Positions 17,991 through 26,696 are shown, numbered from the stretch's first letter. The stretch: 64,000 nucleotides of DNA from Roseimaritima sediminicola (GCF_009618275.1 NZ_WIAD01000015.1:42657-106656); one strand, 5' to 3'. Notes: generated by a model not told the origin, from the sequence alone. Numbers and translations are program-made.

Positions 17991-18488
17991 ATGCAGTTCT
18001 ACATCGGCGAAGCCCTCGATGGCGACGGAAATGAAATCGCTCACATCGACCTGATGATCGGCGACAAAGATGGTCCCGTCGGTACCGCGTTTGCCAACGC
18101 CCTGGCGACGCAGAGCGAAGGGCACAACAACCTGTTGGCCGTGTTGGCTCCCAACGTCGCCGTCAAACCGGCCACCGTGATGGTTACCAAGGTCACGATC
18201 AAGGGCATGAAGCAAGCCGTGCAGATGTTCGGACCGGCTCAGGCCGCCGTGGCCAAAGCCGTCGCCGATTCGGTTGCCGATGGCGTGATCCCCAAGGATC
18301 AGGCCGAAAACCTGGTCATCGTCTGTGGCGTGTTCATTCACCCGGCCGCCGAAGACGATCAGAAGATCCACGACTACAACTACAGCGCCACCAAGATGGC
18401 CATCGCCAACGCGATGCAGGGCAAGCCCAGCGCCGATGAAATGATCGCTCAGAAGGATTCCGCCGCGCACCCCTTCAAGGGTTTTTAG
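17991..18488 (+). CDS. fae: Formaldehyde-activating enzyme
   Basis: A 165-residue enzyme of standard Fae length that joins formaldehyde to tetrahydromethanopterin, giving methylene-H4MPT. Conserved blocks include the N-terminal IGEALDGDGNEIAHIDLMIG, the histidine in GHNNLLAVLAPN (the position of the catalytic His in Fae), and the C-terminal NYSATKMAIANAM. GGAG precedes the ATG. It is followed by a strong terminator at 18548-18586 and then mtdB, so it may be expressed on its own at a high level. In planctomycetes these genes serve formaldehyde oxidation or detoxification. Confidence 0.96.
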   Translation: MQFYIGEALDGDGNEIAHIDLMIGDKDGPVGTAFANALATQSEGHNNLLAVLAPNVAVKPATVMVTKVTIKGMKQAVQMFGPAQAAVAKAVADSVADGVIPKDQAENLVIVCGVFIHPAAEDDQKIHDYNYSATKMAIANAMQGKPSADEMIAQKDSAAHPFKGF

Positions 18489-18547
18489 TTCTTAGGAATC
18501 GATTTGAATCAGGAGATTTGAGATCTTCAGTCTCGCTTAACTTGATC

Positions 18548-18586
18548 GGCCAACTCGCCTCGATACGGGCGGGTTGGCCTTTTTTT
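18548..18586 (+). terminator. Rho-independent terminator after fae
   Basis: GGCCAACTCGCC and GGCGGGTTGGCC form a 12-bp stem with one mismatch around a short loop, followed directly by a run of seven T. It lies 60 bases after the fae stop and separates fae from mtdB. Confidence 0.9.
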
Positions 18587-18693
18587 GTAGCGCCCTCCGG
18601 AGAGATTGAGGCGAGCTCGGCGGTTTCGATTCCGCGGCGGCTGCTTTATCCTACGCTTTGGCCTGTTTGTTTCCCGCACCGAGGACGTCTGCG

Positions 18694-19572
18694 ATGAGCC
18701 GCCCGCGTATTTTGATCCAGTTCGACAGCGATCCCCAACCCAGCACGTTCGACGCGGTGGTGGCGGTCGATTCGCAGGTCGATCATCTGTTTCGCCACGG
18801 CGCGGTGACTGAAGAGAACGTCACCGGCCTGGTGCATGGGGCCATGTTCACCCGCGGCGGTGAGGACCTGAAGTCGACCGCGGTGTTTATCGGCGGCAAC
18901 GACGTGCAGGCCGGCGAACATCTGCTCTCGGCGGTCCAAGACGCTTTCTTTGGTCCGGTCCGTGTCTCGGTCATGCTGGACAGCAACGGCTGCAATACCA
19001 CGGCCTCGGCGGCCGTCTTGTCGGCCGGCAAGCATCTGGATCTGGCCAACAGTACGCTGTTGGTACTGGGCGGCACGGGGCCGGTGGGCCGGCGCGTCGC
19101 GCGGTTGCTGGCCCGCCAAGGGGCGCAGGTGCGGATCGGTTCGCGATCGCCCGATCGAGCCGCCGAAGCCGCGGCCGAGGTTGCCACCAGTATCGATGGA
19201 GACGTATCGATCGAAGGCGTTTCCACGGCTGGCGATGACGCGTTGGCCGCGGCGCTTGAGGACTGCCAGGGCATCGTCGCCTGTGGGGCGGCGGGCGTCC
19301 GTTTGGTCGACCAAGCGGCGCTGGAGAAAGCGTCATCGGTCAAGCTGTTGATCGACCTGAACGCCGTGCCGCCGGCGGGCATCGAAGGCGTCGAGGCGAC
19401 GGACAAGGGGCGCGAACGCGGTGACCGCGTGGCCTATGGGGCGTTGGGCGTCGGCGGATTAAAAATGAAAATCCACCGAGCCGCGATCCAAAGCCTGTTC
19501 GAGAGCAACGACCGCGTTCTCGATGCGGACGAAATCTACCAGCTCGGCCAAGAACTGCTCGCCGATGGCTAA
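18694..19572 (+). CDS. mtdB: NAD(P)-dependent methylene-tetrahydromethanopterin dehydrogenase
   Basis: A 292-residue enzyme that oxidises methylene-H4MPT to methenyl-H4MPT, the step after Fae. The N-terminal domain starts ILIQFDSDPQPSTFDAVVAVDSQVDHL, as in MtdA/MtdB. The Rossmann motif is LLVLGGTGPVGRRVARLLARQGA, followed by GSRSPDRA, which probably contacts the nucleotide. GAGGA stands nine bases before the ATG at 18694; the longer open frame lacks this. It is placed as MtdB because of fae next door; MtdA-type specificity cannot be excluded from sequence. Its last codons overlap the glycosyltransferase start. Confidence 0.93.
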   Translation: MSRPRILIQFDSDPQPSTFDAVVAVDSQVDHLFRHGAVTEENVTGLVHGAMFTRGGEDLKSTAVFIGGNDVQAGEHLLSAVQDAFFGPVRVSVMLDSNGCNTTASAAVLSAGKHLDLANSTLLVLGGTGPVGRRVARLLARQGAQVRIGSRSPDRAAEAAAEVATSIDGDVSIEGVSTAGDDALAAALEDCQGIVACGAAGVRLVDQAALEKASSVKLLIDLNAVPPAGIEGVEATDKGRERGDRVAYGALGVGGLKMKIHRAAIQSLFESNDRVLDADEIYQLGQELLADG

Positions 19573-20800
19573 GACCGTCACCGTGGTCGCTTGGCAGGCC
19601 CTGCCGGCGGTGGACCCTCGGGCGGGTGAGGCGATCGGTGGCTTGGAGACAGCCGCTTGGCAGTTCGCCACGGGGTTGGCCGAAGGCAACCAGTGGTCGG
19701 TTCGATTTGTCGTCCGTTCGCCCAAGCCGCGCCGCGACGCCGTGATCCGCGGCGTCCACGTCGTGGCCGTCACCGATCGCTTTCTGGCGATCCGCCGGCA
19801 GGTGGCCCAGTGCATCGATGTTCCGGGTCGCCGCTTGAGCCGGTTTCGCCTGAGGTTGCTGTGGCAGGTGCCGCTATTGGCCGTGACCTGGCCCTGGCGT
19901 CCGCGCGACATCACGGGACTCGAGCCGGATCCGCGGCTGCAACCGATGCACAGCGATGTGTGGATCGCGATGGGCGTCAATCGCGAAGCCGCGGCAGTGG
20001 TTGCTACGGCCCAGTCACAAGGCAGCCCTAGCCTGTTGATGATCCGCAGCGCGGCGGATCTGAACGCTCGGTTTGCCGATCCGCACGACACCGCGGTGTC
20101 GGTTTATGGTGAAGCCGCCGCAGCGTGTCACCGCGCACTCACCGGCGCAACGCACATCGTTTGCCAAGCGGCCTACCAGCAGGATTTGTTGCGACAACGT
20201 TTCGGCCGCTCCGGCGTATTGATTCGCAACGCCATCGAGCTGGATCGCTGGCAAAACGGGAACCGAAAAAGCGACCGCGAGGATCGGTACGTGTTGTGGA
20301 TCGGGCGGTTTGAAACGTTCCACAAACGCATCGACCGCGCCATCGAGATCGCCGCGGCTTGTCCCGAGATTCCGTTTCGCCTGGTGGCGAATCCCTCGGA
20401 CGCCGAAGTCGAACGGCGCGTGCGAGCCGAACTGCCGGCGAACGTCCGCCTGCTGGACTACGTTCCACACGACCAGATGCCGGCCCTGTTTGCCGGGGCG
20501 GCCGCGTTTCTGTCGACCGGGTCACCCTCCTACGAGGGCTTTCCCAACGTGCTCTTGCAAGCGGCGGCCAGCGGCACGCCGATCGTCTCGCTGGAAGACT
20601 TCGATGGGTTTCTGGCTGCGAGCGGAGCCGGCGTGGTGTGTGACGATGATGACGCCGCGGCAGCCCGCGCACTGCAGGCCTTCTACGACGGCCAGCTATC
20701 GATCGACCGAGCGGCCGTCGAAGCGTACCTGGACGAGCACCACAGCCACCGCCGCGTCATCGAACGACTGGCGCGGCTGCTCCAAGACGTCACCGGTTAG
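19565..20800 (+). CDS. Glycosyltransferase of the GT-B fold (GT4-like)
   Basis: A 411-residue cytoplasmic glycosyltransferase. The C-terminal nucleotide-sugar domain shows YVLWIGRFETFHKRIDRAIEIA and the donor-binding ExFGxxxxE-like segment SPSYEGFPNVLLQAAASGTPIVS. The start overlaps the mtdB stop by eight bases, so translation is coupled. The link to C1 genes is curious: a glycosyl step is needed in methanopterin side-chain assembly, but this protein could equally act on cell-surface sugars. Its stop codon lies inside the inverted repeat arm at 20793-20817. Confidence 0.85.
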   Translation: MAKTVTVVAWQALPAVDPRAGEAIGGLETAAWQFATGLAEGNQWSVRFVVRSPKPRRDAVIRGVHVVAVTDRFLAIRRQVAQCIDVPGRRLSRFRLRLLWQVPLLAVTWPWRPRDITGLEPDPRLQPMHSDVWIAMGVNREAAAVVATAQSQGSPSLLMIRSAADLNARFADPHDTAVSVYGEAAAACHRALTGATHIVCQAAYQQDLLRQRFGRSGVLIRNAIELDRWQNGNRKSDREDRYVLWIGRFETFHKRIDRAIEIAAACPEIPFRLVANPSDAEVERRVRAELPANVRLLDYVPHDQMPALFAGAAAFLSTGSPSYEGFPNVLLQAAASGTPIVSLEDFDGFLAASGAGVVCDDDDAAAARALQAFYDGQLSIDRAAVEAYLDEHHSHRRVIERLARLLQDVTG

Positions 20801-21052
20801 GCTCGGTCTGAAAACCTGGTCGGGTGCAATGGATGGGCCGCGAGCCGCTGCGAAAACCTGGCGAAAATGGTTCGGTTCGGTGGTAAGCACGTCGGCATGA
20901 ATCTTTCGGTGAAACCCCGCGACAACACCCTCCCGCGCAGCGGGAGGGTCGGGCTCTCCCAAAGGGAGAGTGATGCCGAATTAAATGTTGCGACGTGCTT
21001 AGGACCCGAGGCTCGCGCGTTCGGCTGAGGTTTTCACACAGAGCCTAACCGG
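20793..21052. repeat. Nested palindromic element between convergent genes
   Basis: Outer arms of 25 bases (20793-20817 and 21028-21052) are inverted repeats with two mismatches (CCGGTTAGGCTCGGTCTGAA and complement). Inside lies a 118-base element (20884-21001) bounded by TAAGCACGTCG and its exact complement. It also contains the hairpins CCCTCCCGCGCAGCGGGAGGG and CTCTCCCAAAGGGAGAG. Part of the inner element recurs at 63922-64000. No open frame is plausible. A non-autonomous mobile element or a bidirectional terminator are both possible. Confidence 0.75.
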
Positions 21053-21054
21053 CG

Positions 21055-22263
21055 TCACGAGCTGGCGGGCGATTCGTGGCTCGCATCCGAGGGCAACTCC
21101 TTGACCTTGGGCCGGCGGGCGCGGCGGGCCCGCGCCGGGATCAGGTCGCGCATCGATTCCAAACGGCCGAAGCACAGCAGGCGGTCGCCGGCTTGCAGGT
21201 CGCGTGAGGGTTTGGGATTGGGGATCACGGTGGTGCCGCGGTTGAGCGTCAGGACGTTGATGTCGCGCTCGCGCAGTCCGCTTTCCAAAATCGTGCGCCC
21301 GATGTACTCCGAGCCTTCGGGAATGTGCAGCTCGGTGACGCCATAACCGCGGCTGACCGTTAAACGCTGGCGGACATCCAGCTCGGGAAAATCGACTTGG
21401 GCGGCGATGTAATCGATGATCGCTCCGGCCACGTCCAGCTGGGTCGTGGTTTCGATGCCTTCCAGGCCCGGCGACGAATTGACTTCCATCAATTGCGGTC
21501 CATTGGCGCCCTCGAGCATATCGACGCCGGCGACGCGGAGGCCCATGATCTGGGCGGCCCGGACGGCCGTTTCGCGGTACTGCTCGTCCAGTTCGACCTG
21601 TTCGGTGCGGCCCCCGCGATGGACGTTGCTGCGGAATTCCGAACCCTGGGCCACGCGGCGCATGGCCGCCACAACCTGATCACCGACGACCAGGGCGCGG
21701 ATGTCTCGGCCCTTGCTTTCGGCCACAAATTTTTGCAGCAGCACGTTCTGCCGCGTGCTCTGCAGGGTTTCAATAATCGACTCGGCCGTCTTTTCGTTTT
21801 CGGCCAAGATGACGCCCACGCCCTGGGTGCCTTCGAGCAATTTAATAATCACCGGCGAACCGCCCACGCGTTGGATGGCGGGCAGGACATCGCTGCGGTC
21901 TTTGACGAACGTGGTGGCCGGGATACCGATGTGGTGCCGCGCCAAGATCTGCATACTCCGCAGCTTGTCGCGGCTGTTGGAGACACCGATCGAGGTATTG
22001 GGGGTGAACACATCCATCTGTTCGAATTGGCGGATCACGGCGGTGCCGTAGTAGGTGATCGAGGCGCCGATGCGGGGCAGGACCGCATCGTATTCGCTCA
22101 ATCGCTTGCCGCGATAAAACAGATCGGGTTCGCCCTGCTGGAGGTCGATCGAAAACTTCAGCGTGTCCAGCACTCGCGCTCGGTGGCCGCGCGAAAGGGC
22201 GGCTTCGCGGAGCCGGCGGGTGCTGTAGCATTTGGGCGAGCGCGACAGAATGCCGAGTTTCAT
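21055..22263 (-). CDS. rimK: RimK-family glutamate ligase with C-terminal TrkA-C domain
   Basis: A 402-residue protein; E. coli RimK is 300. Residues 1-290 are the ATP-grasp ligase: MKLGILSRSPKCYSTRRL, TSIGVSNSRDKLRSMQIL, VIIKLLEGTQGVGVILAE and LMEVNSSPGLEGIE. RimK adds glutamates to the C-terminus of ribosomal protein S6. Residues about 310-385 form a RCK/TrkA-C-like domain (YGVTELHIPEGSEYIGRTI, ending GDRLLCFGRLESM), which elsewhere senses small ligands and may regulate the enzyme. The ATG at 22263 overlaps the rimB stop as ATGA; the longer open frame lies within rimB and was rejected. The C-terminus is basic. Confidence 0.92.
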   Translation of the reverse strand: MKLGILSRSPKCYSTRRLREAALSRGHRARVLDTLKFSIDLQQGEPDLFYRGKRLSEYDAVLPRIGASITYYGTAVIRQFEQMDVFTPNTSIGVSNSRDKLRSMQILARHHIGIPATTFVKDRSDVLPAIQRVGGSPVIIKLLEGTQGVGVILAENEKTAESIIETLQSTRQNVLLQKFVAESKGRDIRALVVGDQVVAAMRRVAQGSEFRSNVHRGGRTEQVELDEQYRETAVRAAQIMGLRVAGVDMLEGANGPQLMEVNSSPGLEGIETTTQLDVAGAIIDYIAAQVDFPELDVRQRLTVSRGYGVTELHIPEGSEYIGRTILESGLRERDINVLTLNRGTTVIPNPKPSRDLQAGDRLLCFGRLESMRDLIPARARRARRPKVKELPSDASHESPASS

Positions 22264-22748
22264 GGAGTATCCTTTTCCTGAGGGATTCCTTGCAAATAGG
22301 ACTTGCCCGGATCGATCTGAAAACGCTTGCGCATCGCCTGACGCCCGAGCAGCATCCGGAATCCCATCGCGTCTCGATCCGCCAAGGTTAATTCCAGTAT
22401 CCAACGCGTCTGGCCGATCACGACCGGCGTGCGGACCACCGGTCGATCCGTCTCCTGGCCGTTGCTGCTGCGGACCCGGCGGAATTCGACGACCGGCATT
22501 TCCACGCGTTGGCTCTGCCGCGTCGTCCGCTGCAGCGGATGAATCGTGAACGCCGCCCAGGTCTGACCGTCACGCTCGAACGTCTTCAGGCGAGTGGCGT
22601 GCAGGGCGCTACTGCGTGCGCCGGTGTCGATCTTGACCTTGATCGGCGGCAGGTCCAAGCCTTCCAGCAGGGCCCATTCGCGCCAGCCGATCAGCGGGCG
22701 CTCCTTCGAGGGACGTTCTTTAACCGGTCGCTTCCGTGGTGTCGTCAC
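22260..22748 (-). CDS. rimB: RimB-type retropepsin-like peptidase
   Basis: A 162-residue protein with the aspartic-peptidase motif Asp41-Thr-Gly-Ala in IKVKIDTGARSSALHA and the second family block RMLLGRQAM. RimB homologues cut or act on RimK-modified S6 and are encoded beside rimK in pseudomonads and many other bacteria. The N-terminal 18 residues are rich in Lys, Arg and Pro. It is the first gene of the rimB-rimK pair and overlaps rimK by four bases. Confidence 0.87.
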   Translation of the reverse strand: MTTPRKRPVKERPSKERPLIGWREWALLEGLDLPPIKVKIDTGARSSALHATRLKTFERDGQTWAAFTIHPLQRTTRQSQRVEMPVVEFRRVRSSNGQETDRPVVRTPVVIGQTRWILELTLADRDAMGFRMLLGRQAMRKRFQIDPGKSYLQGIPQEKDTP

Positions 22749-22773
22749 ACGCGTTATCCGAGCATCGTTATCA

Positions 22774-24093
22774 CTATTTGGCTTCGAAGCGGTAGATGCG
22801 TCCGCCGCCCATCATCGTGCTCATCAGAACTTCGCCGTCGTCGGTTTGTCCAAAGGTGAACACGGGCAGGCCCTGCCAAGCGATGGGCCGGTTGGCGGTA
22901 ACCTTTTCCGCTTGGCGATCGTAGGCCAACGCCCACAGTTTGCCGCTCACGTAGTCGCCGTACAGATACATCCCCTGGAGGATGGGCGTCCGCGAACCAC
23001 GGTACACGGCACCCCCGGTGACGGATTTGCCCCAGTCCTCGGTGTGCGGGTATTCGACCAGGGGATCGATCAATTCGGGCGATGGCGGGGCACCGTTGCC
23101 GTTTTTCGTAAAGCGGTTGCCGCCTTCGCGAAGGCTCCAGCCATAATTGCCGCCCTTGCGAATCAGATTGACCTCTTCCCACTCATTCTGTCCGACATCG
23201 GCCGCCCACAGGTCGTTGGTTTTCGGATCAAACGCCAGCCGCCAGATGTTGCGAATACCGTAGGCGAAGATTTCTCCTTGGGCGTCCTCGCGATCGACGA
23301 ACGGGTTGTCGGCGGGGATGCCGTAGGGTTTGTCGCCCTGCGTGCTGTCGACATCGATTCGCAGGATCGAACCGAGCAATTGGCTGAGGTCCTGTCCGGC
23401 CTGCAGCGGATCGTTGGCTTTGCCGCCGTCGCCCAGGCCGACGTACAGATAACCATCGGGGCCGAACGCGACCGTGCCACCGTTGTGGTTCCAGAACGGC
23501 TGTTTGATCGTCAGCAACACCTCTTCACTGTCCGGATCGATCTTGCCGTCGGCGTCGGGACCGCGTTGGTTCTCCGGAACGGTGAAGCGCGAGATCACCG
23601 ACAGATGCGGTTCCTTGGTTGTCGTGTAATAGACCACGATCTGGCCGTTTTGAGCGTACTGAGGATGGAACGCCAGCCCCAGAAAACCTTCTTCGTTCTC
23701 GTTGTCGGCGTAGCGGACGCGATCGCGAATATCCAGAACCCGATTCGCCTCTTCCACCTCGGTGTCGTCCTGATCGATCCAGAACACTTGGCCGTACTGG
23801 TCCGCGATGTACAGACGGCCCGAGTCGTCGCCGGCACCGGTCAAGACGATGGGCCGGGCGATCCGCAGGTTCGGGTACGCTTCGACCACCTTCACCGGCA
23901 TCGGGCGAACGTCCAGCGACTGGGGCGGATCGGCAAGATTAATCGTCGGCGAACCTTGATCCGCGGCTTCGGCCGTGCCACCGACCGGCAGGCTCGTACC
24001 GGCAATGACAATTCCGAGCGTCAGGGTGCAGGCAACCGCCCGCTGGACAACAACCGGCAACGAGGCCGCGAGCAAACGCGTAGAGAAAATCAC
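22774..24093 (-). CDS. Secreted PQQ-dependent sugar dehydrogenase family protein (GSDH)
   Basis: A 439-residue exported beta-propeller. The signal peptide spans about residues 1-43 (hydrophobic core VACTLTLGIVIAG, cleavage near AEAADQ). Typical glucose/sorbosone dehydrogenase blocks follow: GLAFHPQYAQNGQIVVYYTT, WNHNGGTVAFGPDGYLYVGLGDGG, PYGIPADNPF, EIFAYGIRNIWRLAFDP, ADVGQNEWEEVNLI and GNYGW. These enzymes oxidise aldoses in the periplasm using PQQ. The true substrate cannot be told. It lies 25 bases upstream of rimB on the same strand, so co-transcription is possible though functionally unrelated. Confidence 0.9.
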   Translation of the reverse strand: MIFSTRLLAASLPVVVQRAVACTLTLGIVIAGTSLPVGGTAEAADQGSPTINLADPPQSLDVRPMPVKVVEAYPNLRIARPIVLTGAGDDSGRLYIADQYGQVFWIDQDDTEVEEANRVLDIRDRVRYADNENEEGFLGLAFHPQYAQNGQIVVYYTTTKEPHLSVISRFTVPENQRGPDADGKIDPDSEEVLLTIKQPFWNHNGGTVAFGPDGYLYVGLGDGGKANDPLQAGQDLSQLLGSILRIDVDSTQGDKPYGIPADNPFVDREDAQGEIFAYGIRNIWRLAFDPKTNDLWAADVGQNEWEEVNLIRKGGNYGWSLREGGNRFTKNGNGAPPSPELIDPLVEYPHTEDWGKSVTGGAVYRGSRTPILQGMYLYGDYVSGKLWALAYDRQAEKVTANRPIAWQGLPVFTFGQTDDGEVLMSTMMGGGRIYRFEAK

Positions 24094-24190
24094 GTCGAGA
24101 CACCTTCAGTAGTGAGAAAACAAAGCGGTACGTTATGCAAAGGCGTGGGATAAAAGCGAGCTCCAGCCGCCGGCCCGAGCGGGCGGTCCA

Positions 24191-24264
24191 TTCTAATGAG
24201 CCGTTTAGGCGCTAGCCTCGGTTTCCGTTCTAGTGAGCCGTTTAGGCGCTAGCCTCGGTTTCTG
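24191..24264. repeat. Two tandem 37-bp repeats
   Basis: Copies at 24191 and 24228 share TGAGCCGTTTAGGCGCTAGC and differ at two positions. They are flanked by direct repeats of CAGCCGCCGGCCCG. Further on, hairpins GGTGCCTCGAATGACCGAGG and GGGGGCAACTTCGAAAGGCCCCC (24300-24359) lie after the FKBP gene and may end its transcript, although no T run is present. Confidence 0.7.
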
Positions 24265-24363
24265 TCTGCAGCCGCCGGCCCGCGGGGGGCCGAGCGACTG
24301 GCAGAGCATTGGGTGCCTCGAATGACCGAGGCGCCGGGGGCAACTTCGAAAGGCCCCCGAGGA

Positions 24364-25122
24364 TCAGTCGACGATGTCGAGCAATTCGACTTCGAAGATC
24401 AGGGCTTCGTTGGGACCGATCGCCGGTTCGCCACCGGGAGGCGCCGGGGTGCCACGGGCGCCATAGGCCAACTGGGGATGGATGAACAGCTTCCACTTGC
24501 CGCCGACCTTCATTTCTTTCAGAGCCGTCTGCCAGCCCTTGATCACGCCACCAACCTGAAACTCAGCTGGTTCGCCTCGTTTGACCGAGCTGTCGAACAC
24601 TTTGCCGTTGATCAGCGTGCCGGTGTAATGCACGCGGACGGTGTTGGCGGCGGTGGGCGAATCGCCGTCACCTTCTTTCAGGACTTTGTACTGCAGGCCC
24701 TCGGCCAACTGCTTGACGCCTTCTTTCTTGCTGTTTTCTTGCAAGAACAGCTCGCTCTTTTCCAGGTTCGCGGCGGCGGCCGACTGCATTTCCTGAGCCT
24801 GTTTTTCTTGGCGCGTTCGCAGCAGGCTTTCGATCGCCTGGGCGGTTTGTTGGATCTGTTGGTCGCTCATCTCCGGATCTTTGCCCGCCAGGGAATGCGT
24901 CAAGCCGCGTTTGACCGCGTCCAGATCAAAGTCGCCGGGTTCGAATCCCTGATTGGCCATCTGTTGGCCGATCGAGATGCCCAGGAAGTAACCGATTTCA
25001 CTCATCTGTTTGTCACCTTGGGGAGCTTCGGAATCTTGGCCCCGCAGGGTGCCACCGAGGCTGACCAACAAGGCAAACACGCAGGTGGTTTGGACGGCTG
25101 CGTGCCACAACTGGAATTTCAT
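24364..25122 (-). CDS. Secreted FKBP-type peptidyl-prolyl isomerase (FkpA/Mip-like)
   Basis: A 252-residue exported foldase. The signal peptide is residues 1-29 (TTCVFALLVSLGGTLRGQ). An N-terminal helical dimerisation domain (EIGYFLGISIGQQMANQGFE ... AGKDPEMSDQQIQQTAQAIE) and a long helix are followed by the FKBP domain (VRVHYTGTLINGKVFDSS, VIKGWQTALKEMKVGGKWKLFIHPQLAYG, IFEVELLDI). It should speed proline isomerisation of exported proteins. It appears to be a single-gene unit. Confidence 0.94.
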   Translation of the reverse strand: MKFQLWHAAVQTTCVFALLVSLGGTLRGQDSEAPQGDKQMSEIGYFLGISIGQQMANQGFEPGDFDLDAVKRGLTHSLAGKDPEMSDQQIQQTAQAIESLLRTRQEKQAQEMQSAAAANLEKSELFLQENSKKEGVKQLAEGLQYKVLKEGDGDSPTAANTVRVHYTGTLINGKVFDSSVKRGEPAEFQVGGVIKGWQTALKEMKVGGKWKLFIHPQLAYGARGTPAPPGGEPAIGPNEALIFEVELLDIVD

Positions 25123-25304
25123 TTATCAAGATCCTTGGAACGGAACGGGGGAGGGAGCCGGCGGCAGGAATCGTCGCGATCGGGTGCCGGCATACTTTAA
25201 AAGGATAACAACCGCGGGGCGCCAATAGTAGGCGTTGGATCACCCCTCGGTCGGCGATTGTGGACCGGGCGGCCGGATTCGGTGAGCATCCCCCCGAGGC
25301 AGAG

Positions 25305-25352
25305 TCTGCCCGTGTCTTGGTCTGCCCGTGTCTTGGTCTGCCCGTATCTTGA
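25305..25352. repeat. Three tandem 16-bp repeats in the FKBP upstream gap
   Basis: TCTGCCCGTGTCTTGG is repeated at 25305, 25321 and 25337; the last copy has two changes. The surrounding gap (25123-25441, 319 bases) lies between divergent genes and should hold both promoters. No convincing -35/-10 pair could be picked out. Confidence 0.8.
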
Positions 25353-25441
25353 CGAGTTCCGTTAGGATCTCGAACCTAGGCGGGGGCGGAAAAACCGAAA
25401 CCGAACATCTGGCGCGTCCAGACCACCACAGGAGCTGTTAC

Positions 25442-25921
25442 ATGGCTGGGAATTGGGTCGAGATTGAATTCGATTGTATGCCGCTGCGCTCGGTGACGCG
25501 GTTGGATGTGCCGGTCGACGCGTCGCCCAAATACGAGCAGTTCGTGTTGCGGGTCAAGGACGCGCTACAAAAGCATGGCACGCTGAACACCTATTACCTG
25601 TATCAGGCGCACTGCACCTATCACCTGACCAACGACCCCCAGCGTGGCATGGTGCGGTTCTCCTTCGAGGGCACCGTGCTGACCGACCAACAGGACCTGC
25701 ACGCCAAGCAGAACGACTTGATCGTCGAGCTGCAGCAGGAAACCTGCGCGTGGCTGACCGAACCGATGGTCGAACATCTGTCGACCAGCGTCCGCCAAGC
25801 GGTTTTGGTGGAGTTCGATCGGTATATCGACGCGGGCGACCTGGAGAAGACCAAACAGAGAATCGCCCAGCGGCAAGCCGAAAGCGACGAGGCCGGCGGA
25901 TTCCTGGGGATGTATCTTTGA
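25442..25921 (+). CDS. Conserved cytoplasmic protein of unknown function
   Basis: A 159-residue soluble protein without signal peptide or membrane segment. CAGGAG is well placed before the ATG at 25442; the longer open frame upstream runs through repeats and was rejected. The sequence looks like a compact alpha/beta domain (WVEIEFDCMPLRSVTRLDVP, ALQKHGTLNTYYLYQAHCTYHL, FEGTVLTD) followed by a helical C-terminus (LEKTKQRIAQRQAESDEAGG). I do not recognise the family. A heptamer repeat begins within its stop codon. Confidence 0.72.
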   Translation: MAGNWVEIEFDCMPLRSVTRLDVPVDASPKYEQFVLRVKDALQKHGTLNTYYLYQAHCTYHLTNDPQRGMVRFSFEGTVLTDQQDLHAKQNDLIVELQQETCAWLTEPMVEHLSTSVRQAVLVEFDRYIDAGDLEKTKQRIAQRQAESDEAGGFLGMYL

Positions 25922-25941
25922 GATTTGAGATTTGAGATTTG
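25921..25941 (+). repeat. Heptamer repeat, three perfect copies
   Basis: AGATTTG three times in exact tandem, with the first base belonging to the TGA stop of the preceding gene. Confidence 0.85.
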
Positions 25942-26099
25942 CCCAGCGGGCGGTCGCTTGGAGCCGAGGCGGGTGCGCGGTAGGATGCGGCTTCGACACC
26001 GGCGACCGGCTCACCCACGCAATGCGTTTTCGAATAAGTCGACAGGCCGCTCACGCCGTCGGACGCCCGCTTTCGCACCCTGTAGGACGGAGGATTTCC

Positions 26100-26696
26100 A
26101 TGGTTCGTACCGCCAGCACGATGATGCCATTGGGTACTGAGGCTCCCGCTTTTTCGCTGCCCGAAGCCGGTAGCGACAAGACGGTTTCGGTGGACCAGTT
26201 CCGCGATGCCAAGGGGGTGCTGGTCGTGTTCATGTGCAACCATTGCCCGTACGTCATCCATGTGGCTCCGGAACTGAAGCGCATCGCCGACGATTACGCT
26301 CAGCAGGGGATCGCCGTGGTCGGCATCAGCAGCAATGATGCTGCGGCGTATCCCGATGACAGCCCGGAGAAGATGGTCATCGAGAAGGCCCAGCGGGGTT
26401 ACAACTTTCCCTACCTGTACGACGAGACCCAGCAGGTCGCCAAAGCTTACGGGGCGGCATGCACGCCGGATTTCTTCTTGTTCGACGGTGACAAACGCTT
26501 GTTCTATCGCGGCCAGATGGACGACACGCGGCCCAAACAGGGTGCCGAACCCAACGGCCAGGATCTCCGCGCCGCGCTCGATGCGCTGCTGGCCGGCCAG
26601 GCGGCACCGGAGACGCAGAAACCCAGCATCGGCTGCAACATCAAATGGCAGCCGGGCAACGAACCGGATTATTTCAATCCCGCCGGTACGGCTTGA
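26100..26696 (+). CDS. Thioredoxin-fold, peroxiredoxin-like protein
   Basis: A 198-residue protein with a redox-type CNHC motif (Cys46, Cys49) in LVVFMCNHCPYV, then IADDYAQQGIAVVGISSNDAAAYPDDSPEKM and the cis-proline region YGAACTPDFFLFD. This belongs to the thioredoxin/AhpC-TSA group found widely in planctomycetes and cyanobacteria. No signal peptide is seen, so it probably acts in the cytoplasm as a thiol reductase or peroxidase. GGAGG stands nine bases before the ATG at 26100. The long open frame upstream passes through repeats. Confidence 0.85.
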   Translation: MVRTASTMMPLGTEAPAFSLPEAGSDKTVSVDQFRDAKGVLVVFMCNHCPYVIHVAPELKRIADDYAQQGIAVVGISSNDAAAYPDDSPEKMVIEKAQRGYNFPYLYDETQQVAKAYGAACTPDFFLFDGDKRLFYRGQMDDTRPKQGAEPNGQDLRAALDALLAGQAAPETQKPSIGCNIKWQPGNEPDYFNPAGTA

